From the NCBI RefSeq assembly GCF_008124625.1, contig NZ_VNHM01000006.1, positions 62,001 to 126,000 of the forward strand: a DNA stretch of 64,000 nucleotides, given 5' to 3'. The stretch comes from Desulfallas thermosapovorans DSM 6562 (GTDB taxonomy: Bacteria > Bacillota > Desulfotomaculia > Desulfotomaculales > Desulfallaceae). Position numbers and translations under genes: made by a program. The notes beneath the pieces are model-generated. The model had not been told where the DNA came from. It ran no database searches and saw only the letters and a list, made by a program, of their open reading frames with translations. This document shows positions 53,374 through 62,019 of the stretch, in pieces (position 1 is the stretch's first letter; the number at the start of each line of letters is the position of its first letter).

Positions 53374-55062
53374 ATGGCCAAGAATATAACCACCGATCCC
53401 ATAACCCTGGAGGTGCTGCGCAACGCACTACAGTCCGTGGCGGAGGAAATGGGCGCCATCCTCACCCGCACCGCCCTTTCACCTAATATTAAAGACCGGC
53501 GGGATTGTTCCACCGCCATATATACCCCCCGGGGCAGCCTAGTGGCCCAGGCGGAACATATCCCACTGCACCTGGGACTTATGCCTACCGTTGTCAAAGC
53601 GGTACTGAAGCATTTTCCTGCGGAGAAACTGGCCCCGGGGGACGCCATAATCATCAACGACCCCTATACCAGCGGCTCCCACTTGCCGGATATATGTATT
53701 ATCTCACCCGTTTTTTACGGCCGGCGGCCCATAGCCCTGGTGGCCAACCTGGCCCATCACGTGGATGTGGGCGGTGCGGCACCGGGCAGCATGTCCACCG
53801 CCACCACGGAAATTTTCCAGGAGGGGATACGGATCCCCCCGGTAAAAATAAGCAGCAAAGGCCACCTCAACCGGGACCTGCTCCGGGTGCTGGCCCACAA
53901 TGTACGCACCTCCGAAGAATTCTACGGCGACATCCAGGCCCAGCTTTCCGCCAATCAGGTGGGCATACAAAGACTGCAGGAGCTGGTGCGCAGGACAGGC
54001 ATGGATACCCTGGCCTATTATATGGACGAAATAATCAATTATGCCGAGCGGAGAATTCGCGCGGCCTTGGAAGAGTTGCCAGCCGGTATTTACCAGTTTT
54101 ATGATTACCTGGAAGGTGACGGTATTGACGAGGAATTGATTAAAATAACCACCACTGTGGAGATAAAGGACGGCACGGCGCGGGTTGATTTTACGGGGAC
54201 AGGTCCCCAGGCCCGGGGACCTGTCAACGCCACCCGGGGCGTCACCCTGGCCTGTGTTTATTTCGCCATTAAAGCAGTGGCCGACCCCGAACTGCCCGCC
54301 AGCGAGGGCATCGCCCGGGCGGTGGAAGTAATCACCCCGCCGGGCACGCTGGTTAATCCCCGCTTCCCCGCCCCGGTGGCCCACGCCAACATCAATACCG
54401 CCCAGCGCATTACCGACGTGGTGCTGGGAGCCCTAGCCCAGGCCGCACCCCACCGGGTGACCGCGGCCGGGACGGGCAGCATGAGCAATTTTACCATCGG
54501 GGGCCGGGATAACCGCGGGCGTTATTATTCTTACGTGGAAACCTACGGCGGCGGCCAGGGAGCCAAATACAACCAGGACGGCCTGGATGGTGTGCATGTA
54601 AATATGACCAACACCATGAATACACCGGTGGAGATTTTAGAATTAAACTATCCCCTGCTGGTGGAAAGATACGGCCTAATACCCGATTCAGGGGGACCCG
54701 GTAAATTCAGGGGCGGCACCGGGCTGGTGCGGGAAATTAAGGCACTGGAAGACGCCACAGTGTCGGTGAGTACCGAGAGAAATATTCGCCGTCCCTGGGG
54801 ACTGCAGGGAGGAGCTCCGGGTAAAAGCTCCCGGTGTTATATCAAGCTGCCGGGCGGCACCCGGCAAGAAATGCCCGGCAAATTTACCCGTTCGGTGCCC
54901 CGGGACACCGCCGTTATCCTGGAAACCGCCGGGGGCGGAGGTTTCGGCAATCCCCGGGATCGCTCCCCAGAGGCGGTGCGGCAAGATGTACGCAGCGGTT
55001 TGGTTTCCGGGGAAGCTGCGCGGAAGCAGTACGGCATTGAGCTGGATGAAGAACTGAATTAA
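53374..55062 (+). CDS. hyuB: hydantoinase/oxoprolinase B subunit
   Basis: The 562-aa partner of HyuA shows ITLEVLRNALQSVAEEMGA, INDPYTSGSHLPDICIISPV, VANLAHHVDVGG and NFTIGGRDNRGRYYSYVETY. It starts at ATG 53374, one base after the hyuA stop, with GGGGG upstream. Together they would open a hydantoin or other cyclic amide, or carboxylate a ketone, using ATP. A perfect 11-bp inverted repeat lies inside the gene (54198-54225). A terminator follows at 55257. Confidence 0.9.
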   Translation: MAKNITTDPITLEVLRNALQSVAEEMGAILTRTALSPNIKDRRDCSTAIYTPRGSLVAQAEHIPLHLGLMPTVVKAVLKHFPAEKLAPGDAIIINDPYTSGSHLPDICIISPVFYGRRPIALVANLAHHVDVGGAAPGSMSTATTEIFQEGIRIPPVKISSKGHLNRDLLRVLAHNVRTSEEFYGDIQAQLSANQVGIQRLQELVRRTGMDTLAYYMDEIINYAERRIRAALEELPAGIYQFYDYLEGDGIDEELIKITTTVEIKDGTARVDFTGTGPQARGPVNATRGVTLACVYFAIKAVADPELPASEGIARAVEVITPPGTLVNPRFPAPVAHANINTAQRITDVVLGALAQAAPHRVTAAGTGSMSNFTIGGRDNRGRYYSYVETYGGGQGAKYNQDGLDGVHVNMTNTMNTPVEILELNYPLLVERYGLIPDSGGPGKFRGGTGLVREIKALEDATVSVSTERNIRRPWGLQGGAPGKSSRCYIKLPGGTRQEMPGKFTRSVPRDTAVILETAGGGGFGNPRDRSPEAVRQDVRSGLVSGEAARKQYGIELDEELN

Positions 55063-55256
55063 TTGTTCCCCACTCTGTTGTTAAGGGTGTCCCGAGACAG
55101 GGGTCGGTAGTATAATGGAATTAAAACCCAATCAGCCGAACCTGTACTAAATGGAAACCACTGCTATAGTGAAATAAACAGATCAATAGTTATGCTAAAA
55201 AGTAATTATTACTTTTACAATATCCGGTGTCAGGTTGCCGTATCATAAGCAAAGCT

Positions 55257-55307
55257 ACCCCCGCAAGAAGGATCAACCTCTTTGGCGGGGGTTTAATTTT
55301 CTTTTTA
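55257..55307 (+). terminator. terminator of the fsr-hyuAB unit
   Basis: ACCCCCGC (55257-55264) pairs with GCGGGGGT (55285-55292), with further AAGA/TCTT pairing inside. TTAATTTTCTTTTT follows. Confidence 0.75.
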
Positions 55308-55365
55308 CAGCAGGATCAACATTCCCGGGAAAATACTTCTTGCATTTTCACAAACAACATTCTAA

Positions 55366-55397
55366 TATAATATTAATGATGGTATACCAGTATACCA
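55366..55397 (+). promoter_or_regulatory. gntR promoter -10 with operator palindrome
   Basis: A perfect -10 TATAAT (55366-55371) is followed by TGGTATAC-CA-GTATACCA (55380-55397), an inverted repeat with perfect 8-bp arms. It lies 18 bp upstream of the GntR start. The TNGTATAC-type arms fit FCD-class GntR operators, so autorepression is likely. The -35 is unclear. Confidence 0.65.
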
Positions 55398-55414
55398 AGG
55401 AGGGCGGGATACAC

Positions 55415-56113
55415 TTGAAGGATACCAGCCTAACCCCGGTCAAACTGCTGCCCCATCCGCAGACGAGGGACCATGTTTTTCAAAAATTACGGCGCGCCAT
55501 CATCACCGGGGAATTAAAACCCGGCCAGCGGTTAGTGGAACGTACCCTGGCGGAACAACTGGGGGTTAGCCGCACACCGGTCCGGGAGGCCATTCGCATG
55601 CTGGAATTGGAAGGGCTAATTTCCCATTTACCCAAACTGGGCGCGGTGGTGGCCCGGGTAAGCGATGCGGAGGTGTTGGAAATTTACCGCATCCGTTCGG
55701 TGCTGGAGGGTCTGGCGGCCCACATGGCCGCGGAAAACATTACCCCCGCTGACGCCGACAAAATGATGCAAGCGTTGGAACGGATTGAGAGCGCAGCGCA
55801 ACAAAGGGATTTAACCAGGTTGGAAAAGGAACACCGTCAATTTAACGATATCATTTACCGGGCCGCCGGCAGCCCGCGCTTGTACGGCATGATCACCACG
55901 CTGGTGGACCATATCCAGCGGCATGTTCACGTGGGTTACAACCAACCCAAACGTATCGAAGAAGCCACCCGGGAACACCGCCGGCTGGCGGAAGCCATTA
56001 AAGCCCGCAATGGCCCCCTGGCGGAGCAGATTGCCCGGGAACATATCGATAACTCCAGGAAAGCATATTTTTTTAAAAGCCCGCCAACGGGCGGAACGAA
56101 ACCAACTCCTTAA
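55415..56113 (+). CDS. GntR-family regulator, FCD/FadR subclass
   Basis: The 232-aa protein has an N-terminal winged helix (HVFQKLRRAIITGELKPGQR through EQLGVSRTPVREAIRMLELE) and a C-terminal all-helical FCD domain (EIYRIRSVLEGLAAHMAAE, then EHRQFNDIIYRAAGS and EHRRLAEAI with metal/ligand His). Such proteins sense small acids. Translation starts at TTG 55415 behind AAGGAGGG; the frame is open to 55235 but crosses the promoter. It lies between hyuAB and a TauE/SafE gene, so it may regulate one or both. Confidence 0.9.
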   Translation: MKDTSLTPVKLLPHPQTRDHVFQKLRRAIITGELKPGQRLVERTLAEQLGVSRTPVREAIRMLELEGLISHLPKLGAVVARVSDAEVLEIYRIRSVLEGLAAHMAAENITPADADKMMQALERIESAAQQRDLTRLEKEHRQFNDIIYRAAGSPRLYGMITTLVDHIQRHVHVGYNQPKRIEEATREHRRLAEAIKARNGPLAEQIAREHIDNSRKAYFFKSPPTGGTKPTP

Positions 56114-56156
56114 GGCCAAATAAACCAGAGAGAAAAAATTAAATGGAGGCATAAAA

Positions 56157-56918
56157 ATGGAAATCGCCATTGTTCTCATCGCAGGTATTGTCTCGGGATT
56201 TGTCAACGTGGTGGGCGGCGGCGGATCCCTGATCAGCCTGCCGGTGTTAATTTTTTTAGGGTTACCATCGGCGGTGGCCAATGGCACCAACCGGGTGGCG
56301 CTGATGGTGCAAAGTTTGGTGGCCATTGGTTATTTTAAAAATAAAGGCTACTTTTACCCCAAATTAAGCGTGCTACTGGGCATCCCGGCGCTGGCTGGTT
56401 CCATTGTGGGAGCCAAGTTTGCCATCTCCTTGTCGGACCAAATGTTTAACCGTGTTCTGGCCATTGTTATGCTGGTGGTGCTGGTATTAATAATCCTGCG
56501 ACCGGAAAAAATGTTTTTATCCCAGGCAAAGGGTGAGGATTTAAGTAAAGCACGTTTATTTATCGCCGCACTGGTATTTTTCGGAGTGGGCTTTTATGGC
56601 GGTTTTATCCAAGCCGGGATTGGTTTTATTATTATTGCAGCGCTGGCGTTAATCACAGGCCTGTCTCTGGTTAAAATCAATAGTTTAAAGGTGGCGGTAA
56701 CACTGATTTACATGTCCAGCTCTCTGCTGGTGTTCATCATAAGTGGCAAGGTTGATTGGATACTGGGCTTTATCCTGGCCGCCGGCAATGCATTGGGCGC
56801 TTATCTGGGTGGCATATTCACGGTGTCCGGCGGTGACAAATGGATTCGCATCTTTTTGGTGGTTACAGTGTCCCTAATGGCTGCAAAACTGCTTGGTTTG
56901 CATAATTTGCTACTCTAA
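56157..56918 (+). CDS. TauE/SafE (TSUP) family exporter, compact form
   Basis: The 253-aa protein has eight predicted membrane helices and both family repeats: AGIVSGFVNVVGGGGSLISL with GLPSAVANGTNRVAL in the first, GFYGGFIQAGIGFIIIAAL with VKINSLKVAV in the second. This is the standard size for the family, unlike the 430-aa member at 13 kb. It follows the GntR gene by 43 bp on the same strand and has a GGAGG ribosome site. Substrate is unknown; sulfite, sulfonates or a product of HyuAB are possible. Confidence 0.88.
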   Translation: MEIAIVLIAGIVSGFVNVVGGGGSLISLPVLIFLGLPSAVANGTNRVALMVQSLVAIGYFKNKGYFYPKLSVLLGIPALAGSIVGAKFAISLSDQMFNRVLAIVMLVVLVLIILRPEKMFLSQAKGEDLSKARLFIAALVFFGVGFYGGFIQAGIGFIIIAALALITGLSLVKINSLKVAVTLIYMSSSLLVFIISGKVDWILGFILAAGNALGAYLGGIFTVSGGDKWIRIFLVVTVSLMAAKLLGLHNLLL

Positions 56919-56940
56919 AACAACTTTAGCCCCAAACGCC

Positions 56941-56975
56941 AAAAAACAATGCAGGCATATCCTGCATTGTTTTTT
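56941..56975. terminator. bidirectional terminator
   Basis: AAAAAACAATGCAGG (56941-56955) pairs perfectly over 15 bp with CCTGCATTGTTTTTT (56961-56975). It separates the convergent TauE/SafE and amphi-Trp genes and works for both strands. Confidence 0.9.
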
Positions 56976-56984
56976 GCACTTTCA

Positions 56985-57221
56985 TTACTCGGCCTCTTCG
57001 ACTTCTTCCGCTTCCGGTTTAGCCCAACATACCTTTATGGCCACCTTGTATTCTTCCTCATCCTCATCATACTTAATCTTGTATTCAAGCTCGACATCTT
57101 CGGGGATTTCAACAGCTTGTTCTTCGATGGTCAAAGAGCGGTCCCCCATTTTGGCCACTGCCTCACGTATGAACCTCAGAAAATCATCCCTTGAGCCTAC
57201 ATACTTTTCACTATAATCCAC
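56985..57221 (-). CDS. amphi-Trp domain-like small protein
   Basis: The 78-aa acidic protein starts at GTG 57221, seven bases after GGAGGG; ATG 57236 is the alternative. SLTIEEQAVEIPEDVELEYK and the closing YKVAIKVCW resemble the small amphi-Trp domain family of beta-sandwich-like proteins. The C-terminus is very acidic (EAEEVEEAE). Function is unknown. Confidence 0.7.
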   Translation of the reverse strand: MDYSEKYVGSRDDFLRFIREAVAKMGDRSLTIEEQAVEIPEDVELEYKIKYDEDEEEYKVAIKVCWAKPEAEEVEEAE

Positions 57222-57412
57222 TTGCGAACCCTCCATCCATTTTAGTTTTTTATCTTTTTCTGCTATTACATTATGAACGTGCACTTTTCAGGGTGCAGGA
57301 TTAATGGAAATTTTTTTTATTCCCGCAAATTATATGAAGTTATTACACCACCCAATGCATACCTTCATAAAATACATAGAATGAGTGATTCCTTTATACG
57401 TAGGAGGTTACT

Positions 57413-58411
57413 ATGTCTACTGAATTATACAGTACCGCCGGTGCGGTACTTTCCGATTATGGATTAAAACCCGGAGAAATAAAAATAATGCAAAGCGGCG
57501 GTATTAAAACGGTGTGGAAAATAAAGACGGGTGAAGGAACTTTCTGTTTAAAAAGATTACGGCATAGCAAAGAAAAGGCGCTGTTCTCAATTAATGCCCA
57601 AAAACACATGGTGAATAACGGAGCCAAGGTACCGGGAATTTTCCCATCCCTAAAGGGTGAGGATTATGTTGAATTTCAGGGCCACTTGTTTGTTCTTTAT
57701 GAATGGATAGAGGGACGAAGCATTAAACTGTCACGGGACTTAAAGGTAGCTCTGGCCGCGCTGGCACAATTCCATGTTGATTCGGCGGGCTACAATCCCC
57801 CTGCGGGGTGCCGTGTTTCTTCCAAACTTGACGGGCTGGGCAACTATTACCAATCCGTATTAAAACGCTTTAATGAATGGGAGAAACAAGCACTGGAAAA
57901 ACCGCAGCACCCTGTATGCCGCGCTTTTTTAGCTGAAATAGAGCAAATGACACGTTTGGGCCTGGAATGTTACGAATTGCTGAAAACATCCCACTACGCC
58001 GGTTGGGTTGAAGACATCAGACAGCGGGGCAATTTGTGTCACCAGGATTATGGTGACGGAAACGCCATCATTACACCGAAGGGGGTATACGTATTGGACC
58101 TGGACGGGGTAACCTTCGATTTACCCAGCCGGGATTTACGCAAAATTATTATTAAAATCATGTCCGGACGCAAAGGGTGGAATCTGGATCAATTAAGGGA
58201 AATGCTGGCCTGGTATGAAAAGGTAAACCCGCTGGATGAAGATAAACGCCGGGTTTTATATATTGATTTACTTTTTCCTCATGAATTACATGACAACGCC
58301 AAAAATTATTTTATCAAGGGAAAATCCATCAAACCCGGTGATATAACCCAAACCTGCACCATAGCCGGGCAAAAAATTAAAATTTTATCAGCGTTGATTA
58401 AAGGAGCGTGA
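57413..58411 (+). CDS. CotS-family spore coat protein (kinase-like fold), first copy
   Basis: The 332-aa protein has the aminoglycoside-phosphotransferase/CotS fold: TVWKIKTGEGTFCLKRLRHS (nucleotide-binding Lys), GHLFVLYEWIEGRS, the catalytic-loop-like LCHQDYGDGNAI and the DLDG metal motif in VLDLDGVTFD. CotS-type proteins sit in the spore coat of Bacillus and clostridia. The start ATG 57413 has TAGGAGG upstream. The next gene is a diverged copy, overlapping or adjoining its stop. Confidence 0.87.
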   Translation: MSTELYSTAGAVLSDYGLKPGEIKIMQSGGIKTVWKIKTGEGTFCLKRLRHSKEKALFSINAQKHMVNNGAKVPGIFPSLKGEDYVEFQGHLFVLYEWIEGRSIKLSRDLKVALAALAQFHVDSAGYNPPAGCRVSSKLDGLGNYYQSVLKRFNEWEKQALEKPQHPVCRAFLAEIEQMTRLGLECYELLKTSHYAGWVEDIRQRGNLCHQDYGDGNAIITPKGVYVLDLDGVTFDLPSRDLRKIIIKIMSGRKGWNLDQLREMLAWYEKVNPLDEDKRRVLYIDLLFPHELHDNAKNYFIKGKSIKPGDITQTCTIAGQKIKILSALIKGA

Positions 58412-58416
58412 TCCAG

Positions 58417-59445
58417 GTGACTTCATCGCACTCGGGACACCAGTGTTTATTATATAACATATTAAAGGAATACGGACATGCCGGTGCGCAATTGCTTGAG
58501 CTCAGGGACAAGGGTAAAAAGACGGTTTGGCAAGTAAACTCAAAGGGTAAGAAAATGATCTTGAAGAAAATGCCTTCATCGCCAACCCAGACCGGGTTTA
58601 TCACCGAGGCGGCCAATCACTTGCTAAACGCCGGCGTCCGCGTGCCTAAGTTGTTAGTGACTAATAACAATGAAAATTTTATCACTGTGGATAATACTGC
58701 TTATATTTTAATGGAATGGGTTGATGGCAAGCAGCCCGATTATACCCGCGATACCAAAGCCATATTATCCGCACTGGCCGCATTCCACCGCGGCTCTTCG
58801 GGCTTTAAACCATCCCCGGGATATAAATGTCGTTCACACTTGGGCACCTGGCTCGATAGTTACCAAAAGAAAAAAAAACAATTACAGACTTATACACTGC
58901 ACGCGCTAAAAAACAGGGACAATGACGAGTTTTGGGATACCTTTCTGCACAGCTGGAAACTGGCCTTGAAAAGAATAGATCAAGCCATGGACAGGTTGGA
59001 GAAATCTAATTACCGGCAATGGGTGGCACTGGCCGGAAACAGCGGGGCGCTTTGTCACCAGGATTTTACCCCTAAAAACCTGCGCATGCAAAAAGACGGA
59101 GGAATAACGGTTTTTGACCTTGATTCCGTCACCATTGATATTCCGGCCCGGGATTTAAGGAAAATTTTTAATAAGTTTTTAAAAAAACCGGAAGGCCAAA
59201 ATCAAGTGAAGATTTTACAGCTTATGGCCTCGGTTTATCAAGAAACCAATCCATTGACTAAAGAACAATGGGCAGTGGTGACCGCCGATCTTCTTTTTCC
59301 TCACCTGCTTTATGGAATAGTTGATAAATACTACCATAAACGGGCAGCCGATTGGAGTCCCGGTAAGTACCTAAAAAAACTAAAACATTTAACCCTGGTG
59401 GAAGAAAATAAAGAGGAAATACTGTCACAATTTCTTGTTGGATAA
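58417..59445 (+). CDS. CotS-family spore coat protein, second copy
   Basis: The protein is about 342 aa, starting at GTG 58417 (GTG 58408 is also possible), with AAAGGAG shared from the end of the first copy. It repeats the same blocks: TVWQVNSKGKKMILKKMPSS, AYILMEWVDGKQP, LCHQDFTPKNLR and FDLDSVTIDIPARDLRKIF. Note DLDS where the first copy has DLDG. The arrangement is a tandem duplication and looks old, since the two proteins are clearly diverged. A CotE-type gene follows on the same strand. Confidence 0.87.
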   Translation: MTSSHSGHQCLLYNILKEYGHAGAQLLELRDKGKKTVWQVNSKGKKMILKKMPSSPTQTGFITEAANHLLNAGVRVPKLLVTNNNENFITVDNTAYILMEWVDGKQPDYTRDTKAILSALAAFHRGSSGFKPSPGYKCRSHLGTWLDSYQKKKKQLQTYTLHALKNRDNDEFWDTFLHSWKLALKRIDQAMDRLEKSNYRQWVALAGNSGALCHQDFTPKNLRMQKDGGITVFDLDSVTIDIPARDLRKIFNKFLKKPEGQNQVKILQLMASVYQETNPLTKEQWAVVTADLLFPHLLYGIVDKYYHKRAADWSPGKYLKKLKHLTLVEENKEEILSQFLVG

Positions 59446-59561
59446 CAAGTTATCTGACCGGAAGCAAATTAACTATAGCACACATTACCGCACTGAATCA
59501 TATATTGTACTACCTTTGTTTGGCAGCGGGCAGCCAGGGAAAAAAGTTTTAAGGAGGTTAC

Positions 59562-60095
59562 ATGATGCAACAAATGGAAGCGTCCAATTCTATATGTGCT
59601 TCTAAATATAAAGAAATTATCACCAAGGCCGTTTGCGGCAATGCCACTAAATTTTTTACTTTAACCCAGTTGATTGAACCACCAAAGGGCCAATGCCCCA
59701 CTAAAATTTTGGGTACCACTGTTACAAAGCTTCGGCTTGGCAATGTTACAAATATCGCGAAAGCAATGACAGGGCAAGATCTCGGTGCCAAAATAAGCGG
59801 TAGTTTTGAAATACATGTCTGGTATGCCCATAACAACGGTAACTCCACCGATGCAACCAGGCAACATGTACAGTTTGAGAAGTTTATTCCAATACCCGAT
59901 TTGGATGAGGGCACCATCAGAATATTAGAGGCCAGGGTAGAAACAATCAAAAGTCCCGAGTGCCTGGAAAGCTCTGTTACCGGGGAGCATAATATTAAGG
60001 TTAAAGTGGAACTGGGGGTTTTCGTTGAGCTAATCGGTGAAACCAGGATTTTGGTATGCACCTGCCAACCCGACGGGGAGGATGATGACAGCTAA
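59562..60095 (+). CDS. cotE: CotE-type outer spore coat morphogenetic protein
   Basis: The 177-aa protein carries the family blocks EIITKAVCGNATKFF, PTKILGTTVTKLRLGN, GSFEIHVWYAHNNGNSTDAT and VQFEKFIPIPDLDE, and an acidic C-terminus (CTCQPDGEDDDS). CotE directs assembly of the outer coat. It starts at ATG 59562 or 59565 with AAGGAGG upstream. It lies right after two CotS genes and before an oppositely directed glycosyltransferase, which makes a compact coat locus. Confidence 0.88.
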   Translation: MMQQMEASNSICASKYKEIITKAVCGNATKFFTLTQLIEPPKGQCPTKILGTTVTKLRLGNVTNIAKAMTGQDLGAKISGSFEIHVWYAHNNGNSTDATRQHVQFEKFIPIPDLDEGTIRILEARVETIKSPECLESSVTGEHNIKVKVELGVFVELIGETRILVCTCQPDGEDDDS

Positions 60096-60116
60096 AACCT
60101 GAACAGGAGCCCTGTG

Positions 60117-60166
60117 AAACCATAAGGGATCTTGCCGCACACCCGGTAAGATCCCTTATGGTTTTT
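60117..60166. terminator. long bidirectional terminator
   Basis: CCATAAGGGATCTT and AAGATCCCTTATGG form a perfect stem flanked by A and T runs (AAA on the left, GTTTTT on the right). It sits between the convergent cotE-like and glycosyltransferase genes. Confidence 0.9.
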
Positions 60167-60170
60167 ACAA

Positions 60171-61322
60171 TTAATAGTCCCCAAGTGAGTCGTATATCTC
60201 CAATATCTCCCCCGCCAGTCTACCCCAGTTATACCTTTCCTCAGCCAGTTTTCGGCCCCGTTTACCCATGGCCAGTGCCGTGGCGGGGTTTTCAAGCAGG
60301 TAATTGATAGCCCAGGCAAAGTCGTTGCTATCGTCATATTGGGGAATGATAATCCCGTTACCATATCCCTCGACAACTTCAGCATTACCGCCCCTGTCTG
60401 TTGTAACAATGGGCAGCCCGGCGGCCATGGCCTCGTAATGTATTCTGGCTAAAGGCTCCTGCCATTGCGAGGCACATACGAATATATCACCGGCGGAAAA
60501 AAACCGGGTCACTTGCTTGGGCGGTATGAACCCGGTAAAAATAACCTGTTTTTCAGGTAAATTTTTAGCTAATCGGTATACATGTGATACATAATCATCT
60601 ACCCTGTTATTGCCGTACCACTTGCTACCCACCACCATTAATATAGTTTGCGGGTGTTTTTTCAGAACTTGCTCCATGGCGGCAAGAACCAGATGCACCC
60701 CCTTTTTCTCTGAAAATCTCGTGACAACCAAAACGACCTTGCCGTTACCAACACCATATTTTCCCTTTATTTCCTGCTTGATCTTCTCTGCTTTTTCCGT
60801 CCAGACGGGATAAAATTCGTCAGGATTGACCCCCGAATAAATTGTTTTAATTTTACCGGCGGCCGGGGGATAATTTTTTTCTACGCTCTTTTTTATAAAA
60901 TCACTGACTGTGATAACTTTCTGCACGGTTTCAAGACAGAAAATAGCCTGCTGCCGGCTGATTTTATGGGGAGCAAACATTTCGTTATGAAGACTGAGGA
61001 TAAACTTGCTGCCGGGGGATGCATTGTAATAAGAGCGTAGAGACTTGGGCCGGTTAAAGATGTGTACTATATCGAAATGCCTTGCGGCAAGCTGCTGGGA
61101 AACCAGTTGGACATATTCACTTTTACTGCCGGCATGCACCCGGCAGTATTCAACACCGTTCACTGTCTCATGGTCTTTTAGCCCGGGATCGCCAATGGAA
61201 AACACAGTTATTTGGTGCCTTTTAATTAAAAAAGGAACAATACCCTCTATATATAGTTGGATAGCCCCGCCCCGAATGGGAGGCACAGGTAATTTTTCAC
61301 TGCACACTAAAGCAACCTTCAT
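60171..61322 (-). CDS. GT4-family glycosyltransferase, CotSA-like
   Basis: The 383-aa protein has a GT-B fold: an N-terminal MKVALVCSEKLPVPPIRGGA loop and the C-terminal donor domain with ILMVVGSKWYG, FTGFIPPKQV and the EX7E-type motif EPLARIHYEAMAAGLP. In Bacillus a similar protein (CotSA) accompanies CotS, and the location next to CotS and CotE genes suggests a coat-related role. Acceptor and sugar are unknown. Confidence 0.85.
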   Translation of the reverse strand: MKVALVCSEKLPVPPIRGGAIQLYIEGIVPFLIKRHQITVFSIGDPGLKDHETVNGVEYCRVHAGSKSEYVQLVSQQLAARHFDIVHIFNRPKSLRSYYNASPGSKFILSLHNEMFAPHKISRQQAIFCLETVQKVITVSDFIKKSVEKNYPPAAGKIKTIYSGVNPDEFYPVWTEKAEKIKQEIKGKYGVGNGKVVLVVTRFSEKKGVHLVLAAMEQVLKKHPQTILMVVGSKWYGNNRVDDYVSHVYRLAKNLPEKQVIFTGFIPPKQVTRFFSAGDIFVCASQWQEPLARIHYEAMAAGLPIVTTDRGGNAEVVEGYGNGIIIPQYDDSNDFAWAINYLLENPATALAMGKRGRKLAEERYNWGRLAGEILEIYDSLGDY

Positions 61323-61559
61323 TTTATCACCATACCCGTTATTCTTTGTAATGATTTGTTTTATCCAAAACCACCGGGACCCCCACGGAGGTCCACCACA
61401 AGCACCAGACTTTTACACCCCCCTCTAATGTAATGATAATTACATCTTATGTGACAGCGGGCATTTGGTTACGGACGTTATTTTTTTAGTGTTCCGGCAG
61501 GATAAAAGAGATAATAAGCCAATTAAAAATGAATGAATCCTCATTTATTATAAAAGGCG

Positions 61560-61997
61560 ATGGATATATTGACTTACCAATCAATAACATATGAAATCAA
61601 GGAGCACGTAGCTTGGCTAACCCTGAACAGGCCGGATAGCTTTAATGCTATTAACCTTGAACTGGCCCGGGACTTTACAAAAGCCCTGCAACAGTCTTTA
61701 CAGGGAGATTTAAGCAACATCCCCCATGAAATTGAAAGAAGCAATGAGCTGAATAATTTAAAATATAATATTCTTTGAACGACCTTTGAAAAAATTATTT
61801 CGGCGGTTCAAAATCTATCGGACGAAATACAATCCGTAGCGGCAGCTGCCCAACAAATGTCATCGAGCATTCAAAGCCTTGCCTCCACCACCGAGGAACA
61901 ATCTTCAGTAATAGAAGAGATTTCTTCAACAAGCCAGAACCTGTCCAGCATGGCTGAAGAATTGGATAATTTATCGAAAAAGTTTAAAGTAGCGTAA
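61560..61997 (+). pseudogene. crotonase N-terminus joined to chemoreceptor C-terminus, with in-frame TGA
   Basis: The frame 61560-61778 begins like an enoyl-CoA hydratase (ITYEIKEHVAWLTLNRPDSF, then NAINLELARDFTKAL) but drifts out of that family after about 45 residues. A TGA at 61776-61778 ends it. The same frame continues from 61779 to 61997 with 72 codons of a chemoreceptor tail (SVAAAAQQMSSSIQSLASTT, then EEQSSVIEEISSTSQNLS). The two parts probably come from a deletion or recombination between unrelated genes. A functional product is unlikely. Confidence 0.7.
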
Positions 61998-62019
61998 TAA
62001 TACCGGCCCATGGGGCCAA

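Noticed and set aside
61776-61778. The in-frame TGA of the crotonase/chemoreceptor chimera as a selenocysteine codon
   Set aside because: Neither parent family uses selenocysteine, and no stem-loop with a bSECIS form was seen directly after it.
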